64,000 nucleotides of DNA, taken from NCBI GenBank assembly GCA_029204225.1, contig CM055092.1, positions 26,826,320-26,890,319 of the forward strand, read 5' to 3'. The position numbers and the translations under genes were made by a program. The DNA is from Diphasiastrum complanatum. Taxonomy: Eukaryota; Streptophyta; Lycopodiopsida; Lycopodiales; Lycopodiaceae. The notes beneath the pieces are model-generated. The model saw only the letters and a program-made list of their open reading frames with translations. It did no database searches and was not told the DNA's origin. Position 1 is the first letter of the stretch. Every line of letters starts with the position of its first letter. Of the stretch, positions 1 through 11,288 are shown piece after piece.

Positions 1-766
1 GGCAAGCTTGGGACCAGGTTGTTCCTCAATTGCCGCTCAGAATTCAAGATTATGTTGAACCGCTGGACTTTCATATTATTAATTTAGATAGCGTAGACAT
101 TATCTTAGGAAATGAGTGGTTTTACTCCAAAAATGAGTCCTTAAGAAAGGACTATGCAATTCATAGTATCTCTTTTTTGCATAATGGCTCATTAGTTGAA
201 CTAAAAGGCGATGTAAATAGGCCTTTTGATCCTATGGCTTTTGCTTTAGAAGTTGTTGAAAGGCTCTAGTAATAAAGTTTATCTTTTCTCTTTAAAAGAT
301 GAAGTCTATGTGGATGAGCATGCAATTCAGAGTCTAAATATTGATTTATCGCATTTGCCTTTGAATGTGTATATAAATAATCCTTTAAGTGTTAATTCAC
401 CTAAAGGTAGAATATTTATCAAACTTAGGCAAGAGTATAGCGATGCTTTTCCTGATAAACTACATGATGGCCTACCTCCCCAAAGGAGTGTCGACCATCA
501 GATAGAGTTGCTTCTTGGAAGCCAACCTGTATCTCTTTTTCTATACAGGGTTAGCATTTACTTTTGTTCTAGTAAGCTGAAAAGTGGTTCCAAGTGTCTA
601 AAAATGATAAAAATCATTGGAATCAGAGAACCCTCGCACAAGTAACTCTCGCCGACTGTTCCATTGTTTTCAAAAGGTCATTTTACATCAATGATCAAGT
701 CTGCGAGAGTAGTTTGAAGTATTGATGGATCTATAAGCTAAAAAGATCAATATCATCAAACATCAA
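1..766 (+). pseudogene. Ty3/gypsy protease-RT fragment, tail of preceding tandem unit
   Basis: Two overlapping open stretches (30-269 and 253-645) encode the end of a gypsy aspartic protease (core ending DIILGNEW) and the linker leading to reverse transcriptase (DKLHDGLPPQRSVDHQIELL, normally just before the RT palm). They sit in different frames, so no single protein is made. The whole stretch is base-for-base the same as 6176-6941 wherever I compared it. It then joins abruptly at 766/767 to the middle of a copia LTR. It is therefore the end of an earlier copy of the 6,175-bp unit at 767-6941, not an independent element. Confidence 0.85.
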
Positions 767-1321
767 GTAGACCTAAGTGATAGAACCTTTGGAAAGAGTC
801 CAAATCATGCTTAGATACAAGAGAAAAAAAGTAGGAGCTATTTTTGGTAATTTTTGCATTGTTGAGGGATCTCCAAGATTCCAACCCTAACTTGGTAGGG
901 ATGAAAGATCTACCAAAATTAGCATTAGGGATAGGTTTAGGGCTACTCATACCTGTCCAAAACCGTGATGGATCATGTATATATAGGTGATGATATCTCA
1001 CCAAAATCAATCAAGCAATTTCATGATTTTTCTCTCATATTGGTGCAATTGCTCTCTATGTTCATGATTGTTTAAGTTCTTGTGATTCCTAATAATTATA
1101 GGATTGAATGTAGGTCTAGTGTACAGTACTCAAACTGTGGGAGGCAGTACTTTCACACGTGTGAAGGCTTCTTCAAGGATTTGGGCCATTAAGTGAGGTT
1201 CAAGCATAGATTCTTGATGGATTTTGATGGTTCAACTTGTGCTAATCTTATGAGATCATAATCTATTGTTTCCCTCATCATTTCAAGTGTTTTAGGATCC
1301 TTATTTGTTGTAATTTTAACA
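767..1321 (+). repeat. copia 5' LTR, truncated at its left end
   Basis: This stretch aligns over 555 bases without gaps to 5461-6015, the last part of the 3' LTR. I count about four mismatches, under 1 percent. It ends TTTTAACA directly before a tRNA-Met primer site, as copia LTRs do. The first 127 bases of the LTR (equivalent to 5334-5460) are missing because the tandem-duplication junction falls here, with a shared TCAA at the join. A reverse-strand open frame inside it is also present in the 3' LTR and is not a gene. Confidence 0.85.
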
Positions 1322-1333
1322 TGGTATCAGAGC
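1322..1333 (+). other. Primer binding site (initiator tRNA-Met)
   Basis: TGGTATCAGAGC is the standard plant copia minus-strand primer site, complementary to the 3' end of initiator methionine tRNA. It directly follows the LTR end. Confidence 0.9.
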
Positions 1334-2132
1334 CTAAAGGCTGAAATGAGCTAAATCCTTGTTTTTCATTCAATTTGATCACAATTTTTTATCTAAATCC
1401 TGTGTAGATTGGATCTTAGCATCTAGCATTGATTCTAGAACTCAAAGTGAGTCTATTCCATTGGAGATTGGTGTTGTGTGACTTCATTTGCAGGTGTTTA
1501 GGTGTCTAAAACCAGAGGCAAAGTTGAATTCAATCCACATTACCAAGATAACAAGTTTTGCTTGCTCCAAGCATTGATTTCTAAGCAAGTTATGGAGGTG
1601 ATTTCATAGAGGAGGCTTTTTAGCATTCAAGGAGAGGGAAGATCAGAGATTTGGGGACTCTTCAAGGCTGTTCTAAGGTGTAGAGGACACCTCCTAAAGT
1701 GATGAGGGTTCAGTCCAACCATTGCTTGACTTATGCATCAAATTAGATCAATTTTTCATCAATTTTGATCAATTTTTGCTTGTGATTGGATAATAGATTG
1801 TGTTGCACCCTCATTAAGTTCCATTTAGATCTTTTACAAGTGATTTTGGAAGAATATTAGGTTGCTGAAATTCACTCTTGATCAGATCATTTGGAAGCTT
1901 TTATATTCTTTATAGAAAGAGGGGCAATTCTACTAGTATTATCTACTTCAATCAAGCAAGTGCATTGTTTCTAGTATTCTATGATTTGATTTTGTTAAAG
2001 ATCATTCTTAGATCTTTATAGGAAGTCTATTACTGATCTTTTCAGGTCCCTAAGAAGTGGGATAAGGTAGATTTTCAATCAAATCAATAGAAATAACCTT
2101 CATTTGTGTCAAGTCCTTGATTAGGAGACTAG
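1334..2132 (+). other. copia untranslated leader
   Basis: About 800 bases between the primer site and the first gag codon. No open frame or repeat is seen. It is AT-rich, as expected of a retrotransposon leader that would carry packaging signals. Confidence 0.6.
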
Positions 2133-5100
2133 ATGGCATCTTTAAATGCATATCTTTTGGATACTAATGAAAGGCTCAACAAAACTAACTATTCCATATG
2201 GAAAGTTAAAATGGAATCCATCATGATCATGCAAGATCTGATGGATATTGTAAATTGTAAGGAGGGTGAACCTATTAATCCTCAAGAAAAAGCCAAATAC
2301 ATCAAGACGTGCAATGTTGCACTACATTGCATAAAAATGAATGTTGCAAATGAGCTCTTAAGAGAAGTAGAAGATTGCACTTCGGCTCAAGATGCTTGGG
2401 AGACTTTGCAAAAGGTCTATGAATCCAAGAACCAAACTAGGATGTTAGCTTTGAAGAATCAAATCTATAAGAGTGAAGGAATTGAACAAAGAGCTAGCCT
2501 TCATAGGTGATCCTATCAAGGATGAAGAGCTTGTTCAACTCATATTGAATGGACTAAGCTTTGAATTTGACAGTTTGGTTCAGGGATATGCAATTATGGG
2601 TAAGCTACCCATACTTGAGGAACTCCAAGGCACACTCATGGCCGAGGAATCAAGAAGGAGCCAAATGCAAGAAAGGATGGATAGACTTTTCATCCAAGGT
2701 GGAGATGACCAAGCTCTCTTCACCAAAGGCAAAGGCAAGTCCAAAGGCAAAGGATCAACATTCAGGAAGTTTTCACAGCTTGAGGATCAAGAAGGACCCT
2801 CAAACGCATCTCCATCAACCACCAAAGTCAAGAAAGACAAATCGAAGGTGAAGTGCTACTATTGTAGCAAAATGGGGCATTATGCCTCGGAATGCTTCAA
2901 GAGGAAGAAAGATCAAAGCCAAGCCAACATGAGCAAAGAGGAGGAGGAGGAGGAGGAGGAGAGTTCACATGAGGACTCTCTCATGATGTCCATATTTTCT
3001 TCAACAAGCTTCAAAGGAAAAGATCTTTGGTGGATTGACTCGGGTGCTAGTTCACACATGACTAGCAAAAGGGAGTTTTTCTCTTCTCTCTTATCTTATG
3101 ATGGACCTATAAAGTCTATCTATACAACAAATGATGAAACTTGTAAGATTGAAGGAGTTGGTAGCATTCCCCTTTGCTTAGGATCTTCCAAAAAGATCAA
3201 CATAGAAGGTGTTTTGTACACAATAACAAAGAATCTACTAAGTGTTGGCCAAATGGTAGACAATGGTTTCAATGTTGACTTTGCTTCAAATGAATGTTTC
3301 ATCAAGAAGAAGGGTAAGATAGTGGCTAAGGGCACTAGACTTGGCAAACTTTATAAGTTGGATGCATTTGTGGATACTAACGTTGTCATGTTAGCCGAGA
3401 AGAGCAAGATATCTACCTTCACCAAGGAGGATCCATCTTCCACAAGAGGGATCATGCTTGGATATGCAAGCTCAAGCAAGGGCTACAAAATCTATCTCCC
3501 ATCCTTGAACAAATTTGTTGTTTCAAGGGATGTTATATTTGATGAACATCATATGCATATGCTTGAAGAAGGCTCAAGTGCTCCAACAATCAAGAAGAAG
3601 ATAGTCGAGCAGCAAGATCTTGATTTCGAGGAGGAGCTCATGGAGGAGCAAGCACCAAACCCACCTATCACACCAAGGAGATCTTCAAGGGCAAAAGTGG
3701 AGCCATCAAGGCTCACATATCAAGGCAAAGGACAGCAAGTTGAGGGTATCTCATCCAATTCTTATGCTTTATCTAGTTTTGAAGAACCATCTAATGTTGA
3801 AGATGCATTGAACTCCAAAGAATGGTATAAAGCTATGTTGGATGAGTATAATGCCTTGATTGAGAATGAAACTTGGTTGCTTGTTGATAGACCTCAAAGG
3901 AATGTAATAGGATGCAAGTGGGTCTTCAAGCTTAAGTTGAATGCAAATGGGAGTGTTAACAAACATAAAGCAAGATTAGTTGCAAAAAGTTATGCTCAAG
4001 AGAGAGGGATAGACTATGAGGAAACTTTTGCACCCGTGGCCAAGATGGTCACAATAAGGCTAATCATTGTACTTGCATCGCATTTTGGATGGATCCTATG
4101 TCAAATGGATGTCTCTAATACTTTCTTGAATGGTTTTTTGGAATATATGGAGCAGCCACAAGGGTTCATCAAGCATGAAATGGAGAACGAGGTATGCCAT
4201 CTCAAAAGAAGCATCTATGGCTTGAAGCAAGCCTCGAGATCTTGGAATTCAAGATTACATTGCTATCTTATTTCACTTTCGTTTGTTCAAAGTGAATATG
4301 ATCCCACTCTTTACATTAAGTTTGATGATGTTGGTATTGTACTTTTACTCATTTATGTAGATGACATCATCATTAGTGGAAATAGTGTTGATGGTATTGA
4401 AAAAATCAAGATAGATCTATCCTTAGAGTTCAAGATGGTAGATCTAGGGTATCTTCACTTCATCTTAGGCACAAAGGTGCTTAGAGGATCTGATTTTATC
4501 TTTATAAGTCAAGTAAACTATGCTCAAAGTCTTTTGAAGAAGTTTAAGATGGAAGTATGCAAAACTGTTGACACACCAATGGAGCAAGATGTAAAAGTGC
4601 CAAATGAAGATGATGAAAAATCCTTCATGGACATCACTTTGTTTAGGCAACTTATAGGCTCCTTAATGTGGATCACTATAACTAGACTAGATCTTAGCTT
4701 TTGTGTATGTAGGTTGAGCCAATCCATGCAAAAGCCATTGAATATCCATTGGAAAAAGGCTAAGAGGATTCTAAGATACATCTCCGGTACATTGGATTTT
4801 GGGATTCTATATAGAGGAGATGTGATTAACCTTCATGCATTTAGTGATTCAGATTTTGCAGGGGACAAGAGGGATAGGAAATCAACAAGTGCCTATTCAA
4901 CTTTCATAGGAGAAGGTGTGGTTTCATGGCTTTCCAAAAAGCAAGAAACTATATCTCTATCTTCAACTGAGGCCGAGTACAAAGCTTTGACAATCACTAC
5001 AAAGGAGGTACTTTGGATCAAGAGATTATTGGTGGAGCTAAAGATCATGGATTCAGAGGAGGCACCAATCATCTATAATGACAATATATCAGCCCAACAC

Positions 5101-5241
5101 CTTGCATCTAATCCAATCTTCCATGCAAGATCTAAGCACATTGAGATATGCCATCACTTTGTGAGAGAAATGGTGCAAGCCAAGGAGATTGCTTTGGAGC
5201 ATGTTCCAAGCAATGAATGTGTAGCTGATCTACTTACTTAA
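2133..5241 (+). pseudogene. Ty1/copia gag-pol with integrase deleted and gag frameshifted
   Basis: Gag starts at ATG 2133 (MASLNAYLLDTNERL) and breaks at about 2473-2510, where the frame shifts and some gag sequence is missing. The second frame, 2473-5241, holds the rest of gag, a CCHC zinc knuckle (CYYCSKMGHYASEC), an aspartic protease with WIDSGASSHMT, then reverse transcriptase with YVDD (4354-4365) and RNase H with SDSDFAGD and LSSTEAEYKAL. Between the protease-linked region (about 3400) and the connector TRGIMLGYASSSKGY, the pre-integrase zinc finger and the whole DDE integrase core are absent. The frame stops at ADLLT, a little before the usual C-terminal ADIFTK-type end. RT motifs look intact, but without integrase and with broken gag the copy cannot move by itself. 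Confidence 0.9.
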
Positions 5242-5324
5242 CCACTTCAAAAGACACCTTTTATGAAGTTCAGATCATCACTTGGAGTGATTAGTAAAGC
5301 AATGATTGAACCAAGCTAGATAGT

Positions 5325-5333
5325 GAGGAGGAG
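5325..5333 (+). other. Polypurine tract of the copia element
   Basis: GAGGAGGAG immediately precedes TGTTAAAAA, the start of the 3' LTR. This is the normal plus-strand primer position. Confidence 0.75.
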
Positions 5334-6015
5334 TGTTAAAAATTCACAATTCTAGCTTGACTAGTTTTGTTCATATGACTTGTAAATAGTTAGATGGTCA
5401 TGATGTGGCTTGTCACACGTGCCAAATAGCATAGGATTCCATTCATAAGGATGTTCTCAAGTAGACCTAAGTGATAGAACCTTTGGAATGAGGCCAAATC
5501 ATGCTTAGATACAAGAGAGAAAAAGTAGGAGCTATTTTTGGTAATTTTTGCATTGTTGAGGGATCTCCAAGATTCCAACCCTAACTTGGTAGGGATGAAA
5601 GATCTACCAAAATTAGCATTAGGGATAGGTTTAGGGCTACTCATACCTGTCCAAAACCGTGATGGATCATGTATATATAGGTGATGATATCTCACCAAAA
5701 TCAATCAAGCAATTTCATGATTTTTCTCTCATATTGGTGCAATTGCTCTCTATGTTCATGATTGTTTAAGTTCTTGTGATTCCTAATAATTATAGGATTG
5801 AATGTAGGTCTAGTGTACAGTACTCAAACTGTGGGAGGCAGTACTTTCACACGTGTGAAGGCTTCTTCAAGGATTTGGGCCATTAAGTGAGGTTCAAGCA
5901 TAGATTCTTGATGGATTTTGATGGTTCAACTTGTGCTAATCTTATGAGATCATAATCTATTGTTTCCCTCATCATTTCAAGTGTTTTAGGATCCTTATTT
6001 GCTGTAATTTTAACA
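5334..6015 (+). repeat. copia 3' LTR (682 bp)
   Basis: Begins TGTTAAAAATT after the polypurine tract and ends TTTTAACA. It is followed by CAACCTCATTCCTATGAATGG, which is gypsy sequence seen also at about 18207, so the element was inserted in a gypsy copy. A TATATATA promoter-like stretch lies at about 5673. The target duplication cannot be read because the left flank was lost. Confidence 0.85.
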
Positions 6016-6820
6016 CAACCTCATTCCTATGAATGGGATCGCCAAGGTGTGACTGTTCTTTTTTATGATGGTTTCACACATAATTTTATTATTGCTAAAC
6101 TGGTGCAGAAACTCAAGGCAGCCACCGTGCCAAGTAATCACTTACATGTGGTGAAAATGGCATCGGAGGAAGATCGGCAAGCTTGGGACCAGGTTGTTCC
6201 TCAATTGCCGCTCAGAATTCAAGATTATGTTGAACCGCTGGACTTTCATATTATTAATTTAGATAGCGTAGACATTATCTTAGGAAATGAGTGGTTTTAC
6301 TCCAAAAATGAGTCCTTAAGAAAGGACTATGCAATTCATAGTATCTCTTTTTTGCATAATGGCTCATTAGTTGAACTAAAAGGCGATGTAAATAGGCCTT
6401 TTGATCCTATGGCTTTTGCTTTAGAAGTTGTTGAAAGGCTCTAGTAATAAAGTTTATCTTTTCTCTTTAAAAGATGAAGTCTATGTGGATGAGCATGCAA
6501 TTCAGAGTCTAAATATTGATTTATCGCATTTGCCTTTGAATGTGTATATAAATAATCCTTTAAGTGTTAATTCACCTAAAGGTAGAATATTTATCAAACT
6601 TAGGCAAGAGTATAGCGATGCTTTTCCTGATAAACTACATGATGGCCTACCTCCCCAAAGGAGTGTCGACCATCAGATAGAGTTGCTTCTTGGAAGCCAA
6701 CCTGTATCTCTTTTTCTATACAGGGTTAGCATTTACTTTTGTTCTAGTAAGCTGAAAAGTGGTTCCAAGTGTCTAAAAATGATAAAAATCATTGGAATCA
6801 GAGAACCCTCGCACAAGTAA
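6016..6820 (+). pseudogene. Ty3/gypsy protease and RT-linker fragment
   Basis: 6049-6444 encodes a retropepsin-like domain in which the catalytic triplet region reads YDGFTHNFI instead of the usual D-S/N-G-[ST]-THNFI, so it is probably inactive. It ends DIILGNEW plus a short tail. 6428-6820 continues in another frame with the linker up to the pre-RT segment SVDHQIELLLGSQP. RT proper is missing; compare 18200-19296, where it continues. The match to the window start (offset 6175) is exact as far as I compared. Confidence 0.8.
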
Positions 6821-7399
6821 CTCTCGCCGACTGTTCCATTGTTTTCAAAAGGTCATTTTACATCAATGATCAAGTCTGCGAGAGTAGTTTGAAGTATTGA
6901 TGGATCTATAAGCTAAAAAGATCAATATCATCAAACATCAATAAATTCTAGATCTGCAAGAATTAACCTTCGCCACTTTGTATAGAGCCAGATCCAGACT
7001 AGATCCAGCTCTAGTTAAGAGGGCAAGAGTTACTTCCCAATGGATCTCAAGAAATCAGAGTTCTTGTCTGCAAAATAGCATAAAGAACTCTCGCACAACC
7101 AATTCTCCCATGAGTAACCCTCACAGATAGGATTAATAGCAAAATCTACCTCAAAGTTGTCTACTATGAAAATATCAGGCCAATCAAAACAGGAAACAGA
7201 GAATAATCATAGAAAAACTACCGAAAAGGGCTAAAATCTCACTGATAGCCATCGAAATTGATTAGATCCTCATAGATCCGGATTTCTTTTCACATATCCA
7301 TCAAGATCTAGCAACTCTAGACTCCCCGACGAATGAATCTAAGATCAAGACTATCAGTACCCGGAAGAGCAGGAAACTAAGTATCAAACTTTCCCTAAG
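6821..7399 (+). other. Non-coding gypsy leader or LTR remnant
   Basis: No gene. It contains repeated phrases such as AACTCTCGC, TCTGCGAGAG and GAACCCTCGCACAA. A closely related stretch recurs at 20140-20290, so this is a dispersed repeat, probably untranslated retrotransposon sequence. Confidence 0.5.
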
Positions 7400-7439
7400 T
7401 TGCAGCCGTTCAGATCAGAGCAGAAGCAGGACCAGCAAC

Positions 7440-8130
7440 AATGGATCCAATGGATCACCCCATACCAGTCATACTCTTGCAAGCAGTTCAGAGGGCACCT
7501 CGTCTCGAGATTCCTAAATATGATGGATCAACAAATCCTATCAAGTTTCTCCAAATCTATGAACAAGCATGCGAGATCTACGGCGAACAGACTTTGCAGA
7601 GAAGTTGAAGCTATTCCCAATGTCACTAGTAATTGTAGCCCAAGACTGGTTCTTCAACCAATCAGTCGAAGAAAAGTCCACTTGGGAAGGGGTTAAAGCA
7701 GCTCTTATCACCCGTTTTTTTGGAAGATTAATTTCTCCTATTGAGCAAAGTCAAGATGGGAAAGTGAGAAAGGGTTTGGGACTATATCGAGGTGGTCAAA
7801 CATCTACGATCCGAATGCAACACAGCCCTGACTCCCGATCATGTAGTGATTATGTGGTTCTTCGCAGGGTTACCACGAAGCATCTGAAGAGAGCTTAAAC
7901 GCCGGGAGCAGTACGCCTCATTGCAGAAAGCCATGGAAGACGCTATCAGAGAAGAGGATGAAGGCTCAGATGATGATTCCTATCCAATAGCACATCATCC
8001 GACTCCCTCGGTAGCATCAACCTCCAATGCTTCCAATATATTGACAGATCTGCTGATGGAGCAAATGACGAAACTACACAAATAAGTAGTTGGAGCAATT
8101 GACGGCCCATTTTGATAAAAAAACTGAGGC
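7440..8130 (+). pseudogene. Ty3/gypsy gag fragment, frameshifted
   Basis: In successive frames the sequence reads a Retrotrans_gag-type domain: PKYDGSTNPIKFLQIYEQAC, then TDFAEKLKLFPMSLVIVAQD and WEGVKAALITRF, then an acidic tail. At least two frame changes break it. The gag sits downstream of a protease fragment, the reverse of normal order, so this is a separate, rearranged gypsy piece. Residue patterns identify the family. No activity is expected. Confidence 0.75.
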
Positions 8131-8151
8131 CTTACAAGGTGTTGTAACGTC

Positions 8152-8940
8152 ATCCTCTAATGCACCAGATCCAGAACCACCTACAATATCCTCATAGAGA
8201 AAATGTATGGTGTTCGGTTTGTACACAAAACCATACAGCCAATGAATGTCCAATTTTGTGACTTTGAGTCTGTTTTTGATTCGATGCAAATTGTTTGGAG
8301 CTTTTCTGCTTCTGTCGTTTCGAGCCCTTGTTGACATATAGAGCATGAGACGAAGAAGTAGACAAAATATCTTGACTTCTTCGATTATCTTCTTGCAGCA
8401 ACATTGTGATAACTCTGGTAAGAAGTAAATCTGAGTGTGTCGTGATGATCATCACCCAGTTCTCATATGTAGAGGGCAGACTTAAAGCAATGTCATTATT
8501 GCGTCTTGATCGTCTATGACTGATCCGACAATGGCCATCTATTGCAAGAGATTCTTAAACTGGTTAATGTGACTATGAAGAGAATCACCCGTTGACATCT
8601 TGAGTGTGAAGAATTTTCTTCGAAGATGTAACTTCGTAGTTATGTCTCTCACATTATATAGTGAGCTCAAGATGTCCCAAACTTCTTTCGAAGTTTTAGC
8701 TTCAACTATGTGGCCAATTTGAGTATCTCATATATTGAGGATAATAAGCGCGAAAGCTTTACCATTCTTCAATTTCCATTTTGAGTCTTTTGTGTTGTCT
8801 TCAGGTTTCACTTCGATACCTGTAACAACATCCCATAACTCGTTGGCGATTAGCAAGGTCTTCATCTTAAATTTCCACAAATAATAATTGGATCCATTCA
8901 GGTTGTTTGCGATAAGACCAGCTTTACTTTGAGAATCCAT
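8152..8940 (-). pseudogene. Ty1/copia gag, minus strand
   Basis: Starts MDSQSKAGLIANNLNGSNYY at 8940 with the copia gag hallmark NGSNYYLWKFKMK. It continues through KLHLRRKFFTLKM-like sequence and ends near 8192. Two or more frame breaks split it (8728-8940 open, then other frames). Its own LTR and primer site lie just upstream at 9139-10400. The pol part is gone: the gypsy gag fragment begins at about 8130. The same gag family recurs at 36.3 kb (+) and 46.2-46.8 kb (-). Confidence 0.8.
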
Positions 8941-9138
8941 CTGGAACTTAGTTTGTCGATTGTATCGATGATGCTAAGATGTAGTGATGCCAACAACAAG
9001 ATATCAATTCTCTGATACTGAAAGGATGAAAGGCACTAAAGAATATGATATCAATTTGATATCGCGAAAGATATCAAGTATTAGAGCTTTTTGCTCTGAT
9101 ATCGAATTTACAGTATTAGGCCTTGAAGAAGAATCAAC

Positions 9139-9171
9139 GCTCTGATACCATGTAGGCAAGCTCTGATACCA
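9139..9171 (-). other. Duplicated tRNA-Met primer sites
   Basis: The reverse complement of TGGTATCAGAGC occurs twice, at 9139-9150 and 9160-9171, 21 bases apart. The second abuts the LTR end and is the functional position. Confidence 0.8.
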
Positions 9172-10400
9172 TGTCAGAAATAGGTGAGTAATAGAATGCG
9201 AAAACTTCCTACTTCCAATGCATGACTACGCCTATCAAAAATTGAACAAAGCAGTAGTGATGGAAATCACATTCAATCTTTAGCAACTAACTTTCGCGAG
9301 GTACTAAGTGATTACGTAGCCAAACATAAAGTATTGAACTCTCAGACAATTTCTATCAGTTACAAAAGCAATACAGAGATGCATGCAATCTGACAAAACT
9401 GAACGCAATAAAAAAATAATATTGATTCAGAAAAACAAGATCAGATGCTAATGAGTGCAAGACAATAGCGGATAGAAACCGCGCACTCTAAAGCTGTCTC
9501 TGAGTAACTGAGAATAAGTCTGAAATAAGCAACTCTCCTGATAAACAGTAGTGCAATCGCAACTCTAAAATAAATCTCTAAAAGACTGAGCTAGAATGCT
9601 CAAGAGAGTTCAAGCTTGAAAGCTTGATAGAGAGCTAACAACAATACTTTGATTGTGAACAATCTGCTTGATGAGAGCGTAGGAAGCGTCGTGTAATAAC
9701 ACTCAACTCCTTCACAATTCACAATGTTGGATCATTTTACTAACTGATAATGAGATGTATGAACAGCTAATTTATACTAAGTAATTAGGTCGTCAAATGC
9801 GATTGCCAGTTGGCTGGTATCCGCTGGCATTCATCCGGTTCTTCTCAGAAGTTACTTGCTGATAAGTTGTGACAATTGGCCGTAAACAGTCTGTCTGCAT
9901 AAATGAACGTAAATTGCCACAGGCAAAAAATGCGACACTGCATTTTTACTCGTAATTTCTGACAGGCGAAAAATGCGACACTGCATTTTTACGCGTAATT
10001 TCTGACAGGCGAAAAATGCGAAAAAGACGACACTGCATTTTTGCACGTAATTCCTGACAAACGAAAAATGCAAAAAAGGCAACACTGCATTATTACACGT
10101 AACTCCTGACAGGCGAAAAATACGAAAAAAACGACACTGCATTTTTACACGTAATTCCTAAATGCGAAAAAGCCAACACTACATTTTTACACGAGATTTC
10201 TAACAGGCAACACTGTCGAGTTTGTAGAGAGAGAAAATGCGACACTGTTGTCAAACTCCGTGTATTTCTGCAGACTGTGTAAAAACACTTGTAAATCTAC
10301 AGACTGTATAAAGACACGAAAAAATTCAAGAACTGGATAATTAGTTGGATGAAGATTAAAAACCAATTAGTCGATTAGTAGAAAAGAGAATAATCCAACA
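9172..10400 (-). repeat. copia 5' LTR (about 1.23 kb), minus strand
   Basis: Read on the minus strand it starts TGTTGGATTATTCTC at 10400 and ends TTTCTGACA at 9172, next to the primer site. The TG...CA ends and the gag behind it support the call. A related stretch (GGTCGTCAA then TGCGAT, GCCAGTTGGCTGG) recurs at 53700-54080. The part from 9935 to 10215 is a minisatellite. Confidence 0.75.
9935..10215. repeat. 52-bp minisatellite inside the LTR
   Basis: The phrase ACACTGCATTTTTACACGTA recurs at 9935, 9978, 10030, 10082, 10134 and (ACACTA) 10176, giving spacings of 43, 52, 52, 52 and 42. Each unit also contains GACAGGCGAAAAATGCG or a variant. Confidence 0.85.
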
Positions 10401-10820
10401 CCATGAAGCATTCATACAGGTCCTATGAGGCAGTATGGGATGAGAACAAAGATTTTTTGATTTGTAGAAGTCAACATAGCTTCAAACTTGATGGACATGA
10501 AGCATAAGCCGCCGGCCATCAATTTCTAGATCTAATAGCTTGCTGGGAAGGTAAAAAGAAATGCTAATCATGCTGTAAAATAATCGAGGATGATCTCCTT
10601 ATGGATTTGGAGATATCCATCTCCCAAAAATCACCAAAAATGTCCATTAACCACAAAAAATCAAGAGAGACATGGGTCTTAGCAACCTGCAAATTGAAAT
10701 TGGGAAGATCCACCAACATGCACACTTGTTCCACCCCCTGGATGAGAATACTAGTTGATCTCCACCGAAATTCCAATGAAAAGCACCACCACTGCAAGTT
10801 TCCCGATCTTTGTAAGCCTT
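10401..10820 (-). other. LTR-retrotransposon leader remnant
   Basis: No gene. Open frames seen here on both strands are also found, diverged, in the copy at 22330-22510. It lies just internal to a primer site at 10821-10832, so it is leader sequence of a minus-strand element. Confidence 0.5.
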
Positions 10821-11288
10821 GCTCTGATACCACTATAAGGGAAAGCTCCTCAAAATCTTGCTTACAAGACAAACACAATGGAAAACACACTATGGAGAAA
10901 CCACCCAACCAAGTAGAAGCAACCAATCAACTCTGGAAGCTTCACCCACAAGCCAAGGAATAGGAAGCATGAAAGTAGAGTGAGAGCTTGGCAATGAATC
11001 AACCAAAAGGTGAGGTAGTAGGGCGAGTTTGGCCTCCTTATATAGAGCCTAGAACCACTTGTGCACTTAGTCATGCAAGGTCCTAACTCTCCTATACATA
11101 GATTCATCTAGAATAGAGTCTCTATGCATGGATCCTCTATTCATAGAATTGCTATTGATAACTCTCCACATGCATACATTGTTTTAAACCTTGTACTAAC
11201 TCCATTTAGTGTGTTCTGGGCCTCACGAGAATATTATTTACTTTCGGGTCACGTCCAGTATGACGTGGCATAACTAATAGCTTGTTTC
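10821..11288 (-). repeat. LTR with primer site, minus strand (copy 1, inner)
   Basis: The complement of the tRNA-Met primer site is at 10821-10832, followed by an LTR-like block resembling 12600-13010 in this copy and 22520-22980 in the second copy. Shared phrases include ACACACTATGGAG, CCACCCAACCAAGTAGAAGC and TAGGGCGAGTTT. A TATATAGAGCC stretch near 11040 may be its promoter. The right boundary is approximate. Confidence 0.6.

Noticed and set aside
756-1010. Minus-strand open frame, repeated at 5390-5704
   Set aside because: It lies in both LTRs of the copia element and is LTR sequence by chance open.
1322-1333. Possible tRNA gene at primer-like sites
   Set aside because: Only the 12-base complement of a tRNA 3' end is present; no cloverleaf or A/B boxes nearby. 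No tRNA, rRNA or CRISPR array was found in the window.
10564-11107. Mutually overlapping frames of about 80-120 codons on both strands
   Set aside because: LTR and leader sequence; the same frames are broken in the duplicate at 22.3 kb and no domain is seen.
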